A stretch of 64,000 bases of DNA from CADEDH01 sp965216205. GTDB taxonomy: Bacteria; Actinomycetota; Acidimicrobiia; Acidimicrobiales; SZUA-35. Both the position numbers and the translations under genes were made by a program. Positions 33,635-41,512 of the stretch are shown piece by piece (the stretch's first letter is position 1; every line of letters starts with the position of its first letter). Under the pieces are notes generated by a model, which worked only from the letters and a program-made list of their open reading frames with translations, was not told the DNA's origin and searched no databases. The stretch spans positions 3,534,001-3,598,000 of the forward strand of contig OZ244139.1 of the NCBI GenBank assembly GCA_965216205.1. The letters run 5' to 3'.

Positions 33635-34636
33635 TCACGATCGGGTAGCGGCGCGCTCGCCGACGAACTCCCGCCGAACCGCGTCGGCCACGAGTGGTAG
33701 CAGCCGATGGAGGATCGCCTGATCCTTCGGTGCGAACGCGGCGATGACGTGCTCGGAGAACTCCCGGCGTCCTGTGCGCGAGATCTCGTGAGCGTGGTGC
33801 CCCGCCTCGGTCAAGGAGACCCGGAACACCCGACCGTCGTCGGCGTCTCGAGCGCGGACGATGAGCCCCCGTCCAACCAACCGGGCAACCGCTTGGCTCG
33901 CCGTCGACGGCGCGACACCGAGACCGGTTGCGATGTCGGACATCTGCGCTCTGCCGGCTGCGGCTGCGACCAGATCGAGGGTGTCGACGTCTCCCGCCTC
34001 CAGGCGCGGCTCGAACCGACCGCCGACCATCAACGCCACGATGCCCGGCTTGGCTCGGCGCATCGTGCGCCACGCACGTCCGAGCGCTGCGCCGTTGCGA
34101 CGGAGCCGGTCGCCGTCGGCGGCGTCGGGAGGTCTCAGCCCATCTCCTCCGACCTCCGAGAACGTCGGGGCGTCGCCGACGACGCGACCGATCGCCTCCG
34201 CCAACATGGGCCAGAGACGCCCGACCTCGTCCTGGTCGTCGGGGTGGAGGTGCTCCAGCAACCTGCACGCGAACGTCGATCGACGCTCGCTCGCTTCGGT
34301 CTGGGCCGCGAGGCCGTCCAACGTCGCCGAGACGAGCACCATGCGAGCATCGGCGGTCGACCGCTGCCGCTCGACCAGGCCGAGCTTGTTCAGGCGATCC
34401 ACCGACCGTGTGACGGTCGATCGATCGACTCGAAGGGTCGAGGCCACCTTCGACATCGGGCACGGTCCGATGGCGACGATCTGCTCCAACGCGTCCACAT
34501 CGCCCACCTCCAGCCGCTCGCGGTTCAGGCCTGCATCGGATGCGCTGGTGAGCATCTGCGGGCGTGCGCGCAAAGCGAGCCAAAGCACCAGATCGAAGCG
34601 CCGAGCTGTCTCCTCGTAGATGTCGTTTGCGGCCAA
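33635..34636 (-). CDS. MarR-type regulator with two tandem MarR domains
   Basis: A 333-residue regulator made of two winged-helix MarR domains. Domain 1 has GDVDALEQIVAIGPCPMSKVASTLRVDRSTVTRSVDRLNKLGLVERQ near residue 45; domain 2 has GDVDTLDLVAAAAGRAQMSDIATGLGVAPSTASQAVARLVGRGLIVR near residue 215. Ordinary MarR proteins are about 150 residues and work as dimers, so this looks like an internal duplication forming a dimer in one chain. The TTG at 34636 is preceded by GAGGGG. No target gene is evident; it is divergent from nothing nearby, with a VWA lipoprotein gene upstream on the same strand. Confidence 0.8.
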   Translation of the reverse strand: MAANDIYEETARRFDLVLWLALRARPQMLTSASDAGLNRERLEVGDVDALEQIVAIGPCPMSKVASTLRVDRSTVTRSVDRLNKLGLVERQRSTADARMVLVSATLDGLAAQTEASERRSTFACRLLEHLHPDDQDEVGRLWPMLAEAIGRVVGDAPTFSEVGGDGLRPPDAADGDRLRRNGAALGRAWRTMRRAKPGIVALMVGGRFEPRLEAGDVDTLDLVAAAAGRAQMSDIATGLGVAPSTASQAVARLVGRGLIVRARDADDGRVFRVSLTEAGHHAHEISRTGRREFSEHVIAAFAPKDQAILHRLLPLVADAVRREFVGERAATRS

Positions 34637-34745
34637 TAACCACCCCTCGATGGGTCGGTTACCTTGCAGAGGCTAGCCGAAACCCCTGCGTCGACGAAAG
34701 GGCTCGCTACCCGTTGGCCACACACCAGCTGCCGACTCTCGTCCT

Positions 34746-36455
34746 CTACGTCAGATCCCGGACCCGGTCGACGAGATCGGCGAACTCCTGGATCGGTCCG
34801 CTGCCCGGTGACAGCGAGGCCGCCTCCTCGGCGATCTGCTGCAGGCCGACGTCGCCGGTGTGCGGGCTCTGGCGGAGCACCTCGGCGAACGCAGCGACGG
34901 TCACCGCGAGCTTGAAGTCGTCGGCGGTGGCACGCCAGGTGTCGGCCAGGATCCCACCCGACAGCTCGAGCCTGGTCTCGACAACGTCGCCGCTGTCGGG
35001 ATCTTCCCAGCGGAGCTGAGCCGTGCCCAGCCGATCGCTGGCGGCCACACCGGGCTGGAGGGTCAACTCGTAGAGGGCGGTCACCTGGTGCCCGGCGCCG
35101 AGCTCGCCGGCGTCGACGGCATCGTTGCGGAAGTCGTCGTCGAGGACGGCCCGGTTCTCGAAGCCGATCAGCCGGTACTGCTCGACCGCCGAGGGATCGA
35201 ACTCGACCTGGATCTTGCCGTCGATGGCCACCGTGAGCAGCGTGGAGATCAGGTCGTCGCTGAAGAGGCGATCGGCTTCGGCCTGGTCGTTGACGTAGGC
35301 GTAGAAACCGTCGCCGTCGTTGGCGAGCTGCTCCATGGTCACGTCGTTGAAGTTGCCCATGCCGACCCCGACGGTCACGAGCTGGATGCCCCGGTCGGCG
35401 TCGCCCCGGATGAGGCCGACGAGGCCATCGGGGTCGGTGAGGCCCACGTTGGCCACGCCGTCCGAGGCGAGGATGACCCGGTTGATGCCGCCGTCCCGGA
35501 ACGACTCGTTCGCCAGGTCGTAGCCCGTCTGGAGTCCCGCCTCGAGGTTGGTGGAGCCATCGGTACCGAGGGCGTCGATGGCGGCCAGGATCACCTCGGC
35601 CTCGGCCACCTCGGTCGGGGGGAGGATGACATCGGCGTTGTCGCTGTAGGTCACAAGGGCGACGGTGTCGTCATCGTCGAGCTCGGTCACCAGTCGCTGG
35701 AGGGAGGTCTTGACGAGACCGAGCCGGTTCTGGCGCTCCATCGACCCGGACGTGTCGACCACGAAGGTCAGCGACGCCGGGGGCCGCTCGGCGTCGGCCA
35801 CCTGCTCGGCCTGCACACCCAGCCGGACGATCACGTTGCCGTCGTCGTAGGGTGAGGGTCCGCCGTCGGCCACCACGTTCAGCCCGTCGTTCGGCGGCCG
35901 GTAGTCGTAGTCGAAGCTGTTGACGTACTCCTCGACGCGAACCGACTCAGCGGGGGGAACCTGCCCGTCGGCAACCCACCGCTGGGCGATCGAGTAGGCG
36001 GCGGTGTCGACGTCGAGGGCGAACGTCGACAGGGGGTCCTGGGAGGTGGGGATGAACGGCCGGACGCCGTAGTCCTGGAAGGTGTTCGACGCCGAATCGT
36101 CGCCGTCCTCCGCAGCGTCGTCGGCGGGCGTGTCACCGAACAGGCCACCGCCGTCGGCCCGCTGCGCCGCTCCCGCTCCTTCCTCTGCGGTGGCTGCGTC
36201 GGTCGACGTGTCGCCTTCGTCGGCTGAGGACTCGTCGTCGAGGGACGCCGCGATGGTGCTGTCGACCGAGTCCGCCTCGGCGTCGCCGCCGCTCGTCTCC
36301 TCCCCGCTCGAGTCGTCGCCGGCGAGCGCGCCCTCGTCGGCGTCGTCGAAATCGCTGCCGCAGGCAGCCGCGAGCAGCACGACGACGAGGAACAGGACCA
36401 GGGCTCGCAACGTGGCCACGGTCGGTACGGGAGTTCCGGTTCGGTTCGGTCTCAT
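34746..36455 (-). CDS. VWA domain lipoprotein (YfbK-like)
   Basis: A 569-residue exported protein. The signal ends at the lipobox LLAAAC with Cys32, and an acidic Ser/Asp linker of about 90 residues follows. Then comes the region VDTAAYSIAQRWVADGQVPP (a von Willebrand N-terminal domain) and the VWA domain with the MIDAS motif DTSGSM from Asp234 and ILASDGVANVG. The C-terminal part is DUF3520-like. It fits the YfbK/VWA lipoprotein type, whose ligands are generally unknown. Metal-dependent protein binding at the surface is likely. It starts at ATG 36455 and stands alone. Confidence 0.88.
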   Translation of the reverse strand: MRPNRTGTPVPTVATLRALVLFLVVVLLAAACGSDFDDADEGALAGDDSSGEETSGGDAEADSVDSTIAASLDDESSADEGDTSTDAATAEEGAGAAQRADGGGLFGDTPADDAAEDGDDSASNTFQDYGVRPFIPTSQDPLSTFALDVDTAAYSIAQRWVADGQVPPAESVRVEEYVNSFDYDYRPPNDGLNVVADGGPSPYDDGNVIVRLGVQAEQVADAERPPASLTFVVDTSGSMERQNRLGLVKTSLQRLVTELDDDDTVALVTYSDNADVILPPTEVAEAEVILAAIDALGTDGSTNLEAGLQTGYDLANESFRDGGINRVILASDGVANVGLTDPDGLVGLIRGDADRGIQLVTVGVGMGNFNDVTMEQLANDGDGFYAYVNDQAEADRLFSDDLISTLLTVAIDGKIQVEFDPSAVEQYRLIGFENRAVLDDDFRNDAVDAGELGAGHQVTALYELTLQPGVAASDRLGTAQLRWEDPDSGDVVETRLELSGGILADTWRATADDFKLAVTVAAFAEVLRQSPHTGDVGLQQIAEEAASLSPGSGPIQEFADLVDRVRDLT

Positions 36456-36575
36456 GTGGGCTATGGCGCACGACGCTCCCCTGCGGTTCCCGCCGTCATC
36501 GCTTCGTCATCTTCGGGGACGATTTGTCATGCGATAGGGTTTGGATGCCGGCCCCTATCGAAGGAGCAATCCCAC

Positions 36576-36737
36576 ATGGGCATCTTTGACAAAGCGAAGG
36601 ATCTCGCCGACAAGGCAGACGACGTGGCAGACATGGCGAAAGAGCACGCCGACAAGGCCCCCGGCGGCCTCGGCGACAAGATCGCCGACGCTGCCGACAA
36701 GGTCGACGAGCTCACCGACAAGGTCCAGGACAAGTAG
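36576..36737 (+). CDS. Small helical Lys/Asp-rich protein (MT0933-antitoxin-like)
   Basis: A 53-residue protein with the repeated DKA pattern (FDKAKDLADKADDVADMAKEH), then GGLGDKIADAADKVDELTDKVQDK, and no Cys or aromatic-rich core. An ideal AAGGAG lies about 10 bases before the ATG at 36576. It resembles the small MT0933/Rv0909-type antitoxins, but no toxin gene is next to it, so the match is tentative; a cytoplasmic stress or DNA-associated peptide is equally possible. Two strong hairpins follow. Confidence 0.65.
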   Translation: MGIFDKAKDLADKADDVADMAKEHADKAPGGLGDKIADAADKVDELTDKVQDK

Positions 36738-36739
36738 CG

Positions 36740-36759
36740 GTCGCCCACACGTGGGCGAC
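36740..36759. terminator. Perfect 9-bp hairpin
   Basis: GTCGCCCAC at 36740-36748 and GTGGGCGAC at 36751-36759 form a hairpin with a 2-base centre, just after the stop of the small gene at 36576. No T-run follows, as is common in GC-rich actinobacteria. It sits in front of a second, stronger hairpin. Confidence 0.6.
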
Positions 36760-36764
36760 GCGCG

Positions 36765-36794
36765 GAACGGGCCGCCCGTTGGGGCGGCCCGTTC
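36765..36794. terminator. Strong 13-bp hairpin, probably a bidirectional terminator
   Basis: GAACGGGCCGCCC at 36765-36777 and GGGCGGCCCGTTC at 36782-36794 pair perfectly with loop GTTG. It lies between the convergent small gene and sufB (ending at 36850), so it could stop transcription from both sides. Confidence 0.75.
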
Positions 36795-36849
36795 GCGTGA
36801 CCGGGTTCGGCGGTGACCAGTTGGCGCTGCCGACAGATCCGCCGGCGGA

Positions 36850-38271
36850 TCAGCCGACCGAACCCTCCATCTGGAGCTCGATCAGGCGGCTCCACTCCAC
36901 GGCGTACTCCATGGGGAGGGTCCGGGTGACCGGCTCGATGAAGCCGTTGACGACCATGCCGATCGCCTGCTCCTCGGACAGGCCCCTGCTCATCAGGTAG
37001 AACAGCTGCTCGTCGGCCACCTTCGACACCGTCGCCTCGTGGCCGATCTGGGCATCGAGCGCCCCGATCTCCATGTACGGGTAGGTGTCGCTGACCGAGT
37101 CCTCGTCGAGGATCAATGCGTCGCACTGGACATGGCTCTTGCAGCCGTAGGCGTCGTCCTCGACCCGCACCAGGCCCCGGTAGCTCGACCGGCCACCGTC
37201 CTTCGAGATCGACTTCGACACGATCTTCGAGCTCGTCTCCGGCGCGGCGTGCACCATCTTCGCGCCCGTGTCCTGGTGCTGTCCGGCGCCTGCGTAGGCG
37301 ACCGACAACACCTCGCCCGTCGCCTTCGGGCCCACCAGCCACACCGCCGGATACTTCATGGTGAGGCGGCTGCCGATGTTGCCGTCGATCCACTCCATGT
37401 GGCCCTCGGCCTCGACCCGGGCCCGCTTGGTGACGAGGTTGAACACGTTGCTCGACCAGTTCTGGATCGTGGTGTAGGTGACGTGGGCGCTCGGTTTCAC
37501 CACGATCTCCACCACCGCGGAGTGCAGCGAGTCCGACGTGTACACCGGCGCCGAGCAGCCCTCGATGTAGTGCACCTTCGAGCCCTCGTCGGCGATGATC
37601 AACGTCCGCTCGAACTGGCCCATGTTCTCGGCGTTGATGCGGAAGTAGGCCTGGAGCGGCATGTCCACCTCGACGCCCGGGGGCACGTAGATGAACGACC
37701 CACCCGACCACACGGAGGTGTTGAGGGCCGAGAACTTGTTGTCGTTCATCGGGATCACCTTGCCGAAGTACGGCTTGACGATCTCCGGGTACTCCCGCAG
37801 CGCCGTGTCCATGTCGGTGAAGAGCACGCCCTGGCGTTCGAGATCCTCCCGATTGCGGTGGAATACCACCTCTGATTCGTACTGCGCGGTGACTCCCGCC
37901 AGATACTTCCGCTCCGCCTCGGGGATGCCCAGCTTCTCGTATGTGTCCTTGATGGCGTCGGGGAGGTCGTCCCAGTCGTTGACCTGCCCCTCCGTGGGCT
38001 TGATGTAGTAGAAGATGTCGTCGAAGTAGATCTCCGACATGTCGCCACCCCAGTTCGGCATGGGGCGCTTGGCGAAGTGCCGGTACGACTTGAGGCGGGT
38101 GTCGAGCATCCAGTCGGGCTCGCCCTTCATCCACGACATCTCGCGGAGGATCTCCTCGTCGAGACCCTTCTTCGGCTTGTAGACGTAGTCCTCCTCGTCG
38201 CTCCAGCCGAGCTTGTAGCGGCCGAGGTCGAGGTTGTCGGGGGTCACGGTCATGGCAGGGCTTGCTCCCAT
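36850..38271 (-). CDS. sufB: Fe-S cluster assembly protein SufB
   Basis: A 473-residue SufB scaffold. Features: N-terminal DLGRYKLGWSDEEDYVYKPK, the PNWGGDMSEIYFDDIFYYIKP segment, PPGVEVDMPLQAYFRINAEN, the beta-helix core, then YGCKSHVQCDALILDEDS and ARSNEP-like C-terminal helix (RTLPMEYAVEWSRLIELQMEG). SufB holds the nascent cluster with SufD and SufC. The start may be 38271 or the Met at 38253. It stands alone, 5.3 kb from sufD, with its own AT-rich promoter region; in most actinobacteria it lies next to sufD and sufC. Confidence 0.93.
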   Translation of the reverse strand: MGASPAMTVTPDNLDLGRYKLGWSDEEDYVYKPKKGLDEEILREMSWMKGEPDWMLDTRLKSYRHFAKRPMPNWGGDMSEIYFDDIFYYIKPTEGQVNDWDDLPDAIKDTYEKLGIPEAERKYLAGVTAQYESEVVFHRNREDLERQGVLFTDMDTALREYPEIVKPYFGKVIPMNDNKFSALNTSVWSGGSFIYVPPGVEVDMPLQAYFRINAENMGQFERTLIIADEGSKVHYIEGCSAPVYTSDSLHSAVVEIVVKPSAHVTYTTIQNWSSNVFNLVTKRARVEAEGHMEWIDGNIGSRLTMKYPAVWLVGPKATGEVLSVAYAGAGQHQDTGAKMVHAAPETSSKIVSKSISKDGGRSSYRGLVRVEDDAYGCKSHVQCDALILDEDSVSDTYPYMEIGALDAQIGHEATVSKVADEQLFYLMSRGLSEEQAIGMVVNGFIEPVTRTLPMEYAVEWSRLIELQMEGSVG

Positions 38272-38311
38272 CGAGCGTTGCGTACCGGTTCCGGAGACGT
38301 GCGAATTTCTC

Positions 38312-38323
38312 CTATCTAGATAG
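38312..38323. promoter_or_regulatory. 12-bp perfect palindrome upstream of sufB
   Basis: CTATCTAGATAG at 38312-38323 is a perfect palindrome in an AT-rich stretch 40 to 52 bp upstream of the sufB start on the minus strand. It would be a good operator or -10 region. The sufC1 upstream region has a related ACTATCT, at 24940-24946, so a shared regulator is possible. Confidence 0.45.
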
Positions 38324-38359
38324 TAACAACTCCGTACCTGGCTCGGGCCAGTCCGGGCG

Positions 38360-38878
38360 CTAATCCAGCCGGCGGAGCTCGTCGCGGAACCGCTGGCTCC
38401 GGCGGAGATACTTCTCGACGGCGTCGGTGATGATCTCCTCCTTCGCCGCTCCGGGCTTCATCCTCGCCGGGATGCCCACGGCCAGCGCCTTCGCCGGAAC
38501 CTCCATGTCATTGGTGATGACGGCGCCGGAGCCGATGATGGCGCCGCTGCGCACCACCGCCCGATGCAGCACGATCGACCCGTTCCCGATCAGGCAGCCG
38601 TCCTCGATGACGCAGCCCTCGAGGTGGACGAGGTGTCCGATCACGCACTCGTCGCCGATGATGGTGTCGAGCACGTTGGTCACGTGGAGCACCGAGCAGT
38701 CCTGCACCGAGGTTCGGGCCCCCACCACGATCCGCCCCTCGTCGCCCCGCAACACCGCCGACGGCCAGACCGACGCCTGCTCCCCCAGCTCGACGTTGCC
38801 GATCACCGTGGCATCGGGATGGACGTAGGCCGATGGATGGATGAGGGGCTCGACATCGCCCAACGCATAGATCGCCAT
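38360..38878 (-). CDS. Gamma-class carbonic anhydrase-like hexapeptide-repeat protein
   Basis: A 172-residue left-handed beta-helix protein. Zinc ligands fit His65 (CSVLHVTN), His82 and His85 (VIGHLVHLEG). Repeats of the V-I-G-N/D-x type (ATVIGNVELGEQ, then CLIGNGSIVLHRAVV) are the hexapeptide coils. It would bind zinc and hydrate CO2, or act as an acyl-CoA transferase-like protein; many bacterial relatives are called YrdA/PaaY. It is downstream of the M50 protease gene on the same strand (21-bp gap). Confidence 0.85.
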   Translation of the reverse strand: MAIYALGDVEPLIHPSAYVHPDATVIGNVELGEQASVWPSAVLRGDEGRIVVGARTSVQDCSVLHVTNVLDTIIGDECVIGHLVHLEGCVIEDGCLIGNGSIVLHRAVVRSGAIIGSGAVITNDMEVPAKALAVGIPARMKPGAAKEEIITDAVEKYLRRSQRFRDELRRLD

Positions 38879-38899
38879 GACACGCGAGGCTAGGACGAA

Positions 38900-39880
38900 T
38901 CAGCTCAGATCGCGGAGATCGAGCACCAGTGCCGACACCGACAGGAGGACCAGCACCCCGACCGTCGCGTAGGCGATCGGAACCAGTCGGGCGACGTCGA
39001 AGCGGAGCCGATTGCGGGGGAAGACCCGGTTGGCCACCCCCTCGAACGCGGCGGCCGCGGCGTGGGCACCGTCGAGCGGCGGGAGCGGCAGGAGGTTGAT
39101 CACGCCGACCGCGGCCGACAGCACGCCGAACCAGCGCAACGCCGTGACCAACCCGTCGCTCACGGCCCAGCCCGACACCTTCGCCTGGGCGACCGGCGAC
39201 ATGAACCGCACGGGCGCCTCGGTGGCCCCCGACGTGTCCGACACCGCCGAGAGGTACTGGCCGATGTTGGCCACCCACACCCACAGGGCCTCACCGGTGC
39301 TGGTGACGACGAACCACACGTCGCCGACCGCCGCACCCGCAGCGTCGGTGAGGGAGCCGCCGGCCACGACCGTCGCCGCGGCGAACGCGAGGCCGGCCAT
39401 GACGATGTTCACCGCCGGGCCGGCGAGGATCGTTGCCAGCCGGCCACCGGTCGACGCCGCCCGGTAGGTGCCGGACTCGGGGAAGCCGGCGGGCAGCTCC
39501 GACGACGGGGTCATGCCCAGCAGCTTCACGTACCCACCGAGGAACAGGACCCGGCAGCCGTACCGGCAGCCGTTCCGCTCGAACGAGACGACCTCGGGCC
39601 CGAAGCCCCAGTAGAACTCGGTGGGCTGCATGCCGGCCCGCCGGGCCACCAGCAGGTGACCCGCTTCGTGGGCCGCGATCACGACGCCCAGGAAGCCGAT
39701 GAGGTAGAGGCCGCTGGGCGCGAGCCAGGCCACGAGCCCGATCGAGGCGGCGGCGGCGAGGCCCCAAGTGGGCGACAGCCGCACGGCCGACTCCGCCGAC
39801 GCCTCGATCCGACCCGGCCCGCCGCCGACGTCCGCTCCCGCCTCCATCATCCCGCCGCTTCCTCCGTGGGCGCGGCTCAC
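38900..39880 (-). CDS. M50 family site-2-type metalloprotease
   Basis: A 326-residue membrane protease. The zinc motif HEAGH at residues 71-75 lies in a transmembrane helix, and the third ligand is Asp270 in INLLPLPPLDGAH; FYWGFGPEVVSF and GGRLATILAGPAVNIVMAG are other M50 marks. Helices are near 41-70, 145-175, 183-210, 245-266 and 300-320. No PDZ domain is present, so it is smaller than RseP. It probably cuts membrane-bound regulators; the substrate is unknown. The start is not sure, because Met at position 11 is also usable. Confidence 0.87.
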   Translation of the reverse strand: MSRAHGGSGGMMEAGADVGGGPGRIEASAESAVRLSPTWGLAAAASIGLVAWLAPSGLYLIGFLGVVIAAHEAGHLLVARRAGMQPTEFYWGFGPEVVSFERNGCRYGCRVLFLGGYVKLLGMTPSSELPAGFPESGTYRAASTGGRLATILAGPAVNIVMAGLAFAAATVVAGGSLTDAAGAAVGDVWFVVTSTGEALWVWVANIGQYLSAVSDTSGATEAPVRFMSPVAQAKVSGWAVSDGLVTALRWFGVLSAAVGVINLLPLPPLDGAHAAAAAFEGVANRVFPRNRLRFDVARLVPIAYATVGVLVLLSVSALVLDLRDLS

Positions 39881-39975
39881 CCACCGCGCGGTCGATGACC
39901 CGCTCGCAAGCTGCGGATCGAATCACGTACAGCAGCAGCCAACCACACTCAGTGACGAGGGGGGAAGGTCAAATA

Positions 39976-40479
39976 TCAACTCCCGAACGAGCCGTATTGC
40001 CCCTTGTAGAACACCATCGGGGATGCGTCGGGGTCGGCCACCTCGAGGCTCAGCACCCGGCCGATGATCAGGTTGTGATCGCCGGTCTGCACCACGCTGT
40101 CGATCCGGCAGTCGATCATGGCGTGGATGCCCGGGAGCACGGGCGCTCCGCTCCCGGGGGCCGGGGTGGTCGCGACCCCTTCGAACTTCGTGTCGGACTT
40201 CGACGCCATCACCCCGCACAGCTCCATCTGATCGCTCGTCAGGACGTTCACACAGAAGTGGCCGGACTCCTCGATCGGGGGCCAGCTCCCCGACTCGGTT
40301 CCGAGGAAGAAACCGACGAGCGGCGGGTCGAGCGAGATCGAGACGAACGAGCCGATCGCAACGCCGACGGGGCGCTCGGCGCCCGCTGCCGTCACCACGG
40401 TCACCCCGGTGGGGAAGTGCCCGAGGACCTGGCGGAAGGCGCCGGAATCGATGACCGGATCGTTGCTCTGTTCACTCAT
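39976..40479 (-). CDS. Flavin reductase-like domain protein
   Basis: A 167-residue protein of the flavin reductase (HpaC-like) family. The N-terminal FRQVLGHFPTGVTVVTA and PVGVAIGSFVSISLDPPLVGFF motifs bind flavin, and HNLIIGRVLSLEV near the C-terminus is typical. It would reduce FMN or FAD with NAD(P)H for a partner oxygenase; the luciferase-like genes elsewhere in the window are candidates, without proof. Start 40479 is 11 bp from the end of the metallo-beta-lactamase gene. Confidence 0.88.
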   Translation of the reverse strand: MSEQSNDPVIDSGAFRQVLGHFPTGVTVVTAAGAERPVGVAIGSFVSISLDPPLVGFFLGTESGSWPPIEESGHFCVNVLTSDQMELCGVMASKSDTKFEGVATTPAPGSGAPVLPGIHAMIDCRIDSVVQTGDHNLIIGRVLSLEVADPDASPMVFYKGQYGSFGS

Positions 40480-40490
40480 GGGCTGGGAGC

Positions 40491-41339
40491 CTAATCGCCG
40501 CCCGAGGTGAGACACAGTCCTTCCGCAGCGCCGATGACCTCGACCCCCGATCCGGCATCGCGTTGGATCCGGTCGACCGTCGCCCGCACCCAGGCGTCGT
40601 CGTGGGAGGGATCATGATGGAAGAGCACGAGCCGCTGGGCGCCGCTGCGGCGAGCGAGCTCGAGGGCGAAGTCGGGCGTGCAGTGCCCCCAGTCGGCCCT
40701 CGAGCGGAACTCGTCGGCGTCGAACTGGGCGTCGTGGACGAGGATGTCCACGCCCCCGCAGGCCTCGACCACCGATTCGGGCACGTCGAGGGAGCCGTCC
40801 ATCGGCTGCTGGTGATCGCTGATGTAGGCCAGCGAGCCGCCACCAGCGTCGATGCGGTAGCCGTTCGTGGGCCCGACGTGCTCGATCGCGAAGCACCGGA
40901 CCGTGGCCGAGCCGACCTCGAGCGTGGTATCGGTGGCGTCCCGGTAGACGATCTCGCCGGGGAGGTCCTCGATGGCCACGGGGAATGCCGGCGGCCGGAC
41001 GATCTTGGAGAACTCCGCCTCGATCGAGCTGCCGTGCTGGCGCGGGCCGACGATCTCGAGGCGCGAGCCCTCCTGCAGCACCGGGAGGAAGAACGGGACA
41101 CCCTGGATGTGGTCCCAGTGCAGGTGGCTGATCAGGGCCGTGGCGGTGAATCCGGGCTGCAGACCTCGCTCGCAGATGTCGCGCCCGAGGTAGCGGACGC
41201 CGGTGCCGAGGTCGCAGATGATCGGGGGCTCGTCGGGCACCTCCACCAGCACGCACGACGTGTTTCCCCCGAACCCTCTCGTTCGCTCGCACGAGCAGGG
41301 CGTGGAACCCCGCACCCCGTAGAAGTTCGCGCTCAGCAT
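40491..41339 (-). CDS. MBL-fold metallohydrolase (phosphoribosyl cyclic phosphate-like)
   Basis: A 282-residue metallo-beta-lactamase-fold protein. The metal ligands are His72, His74, Asp76 and His77 in ISHLHWDHIQGVPFF, and further ligands are likely in VHDAQFDADEF and LFHHDPSHDD. The N-terminal YGVRGSTPCSCERTRGFGGNT fits the group of RNase Z/PhnP-like hydrolases. The substrate may be a cyclic nucleotide or phosphonate; the role is open. The ATG at 41339 is used; the frame is open upstream, where it overlaps the intergenic region before the divergent gene at 41513. Confidence 0.82.
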   Translation of the reverse strand: MLSANFYGVRGSTPCSCERTRGFGGNTSCVLVEVPDEPPIICDLGTGVRYLGRDICERGLQPGFTATALISHLHWDHIQGVPFFLPVLQEGSRLEIVGPRQHGSSIEAEFSKIVRPPAFPVAIEDLPGEIVYRDATDTTLEVGSATVRCFAIEHVGPTNGYRIDAGGGSLAYISDHQQPMDGSLDVPESVVEACGGVDILVHDAQFDADEFRSRADWGHCTPDFALELARRSGAQRLVLFHHDPSHDDAWVRATVDRIQRDAGSGVEVIGAAEGLCLTSGGD

Positions 41340-41512
41340 TGCATCGGCATCCGTGGACAAGAGGAGGTGGAGATCACGAGAGGTTAGTCGTCGGCCCTCG
41401 ACCGAGTGTCGGCATGTGATAAGTGTCTCAGCTTCGAGCGGTCTCGGCGAGGCCCGGGCCGACACCACGTCGGAGACTTGAGGCACCGCCAGTGCAGCCC
41501 TAGCCTCGGGGA

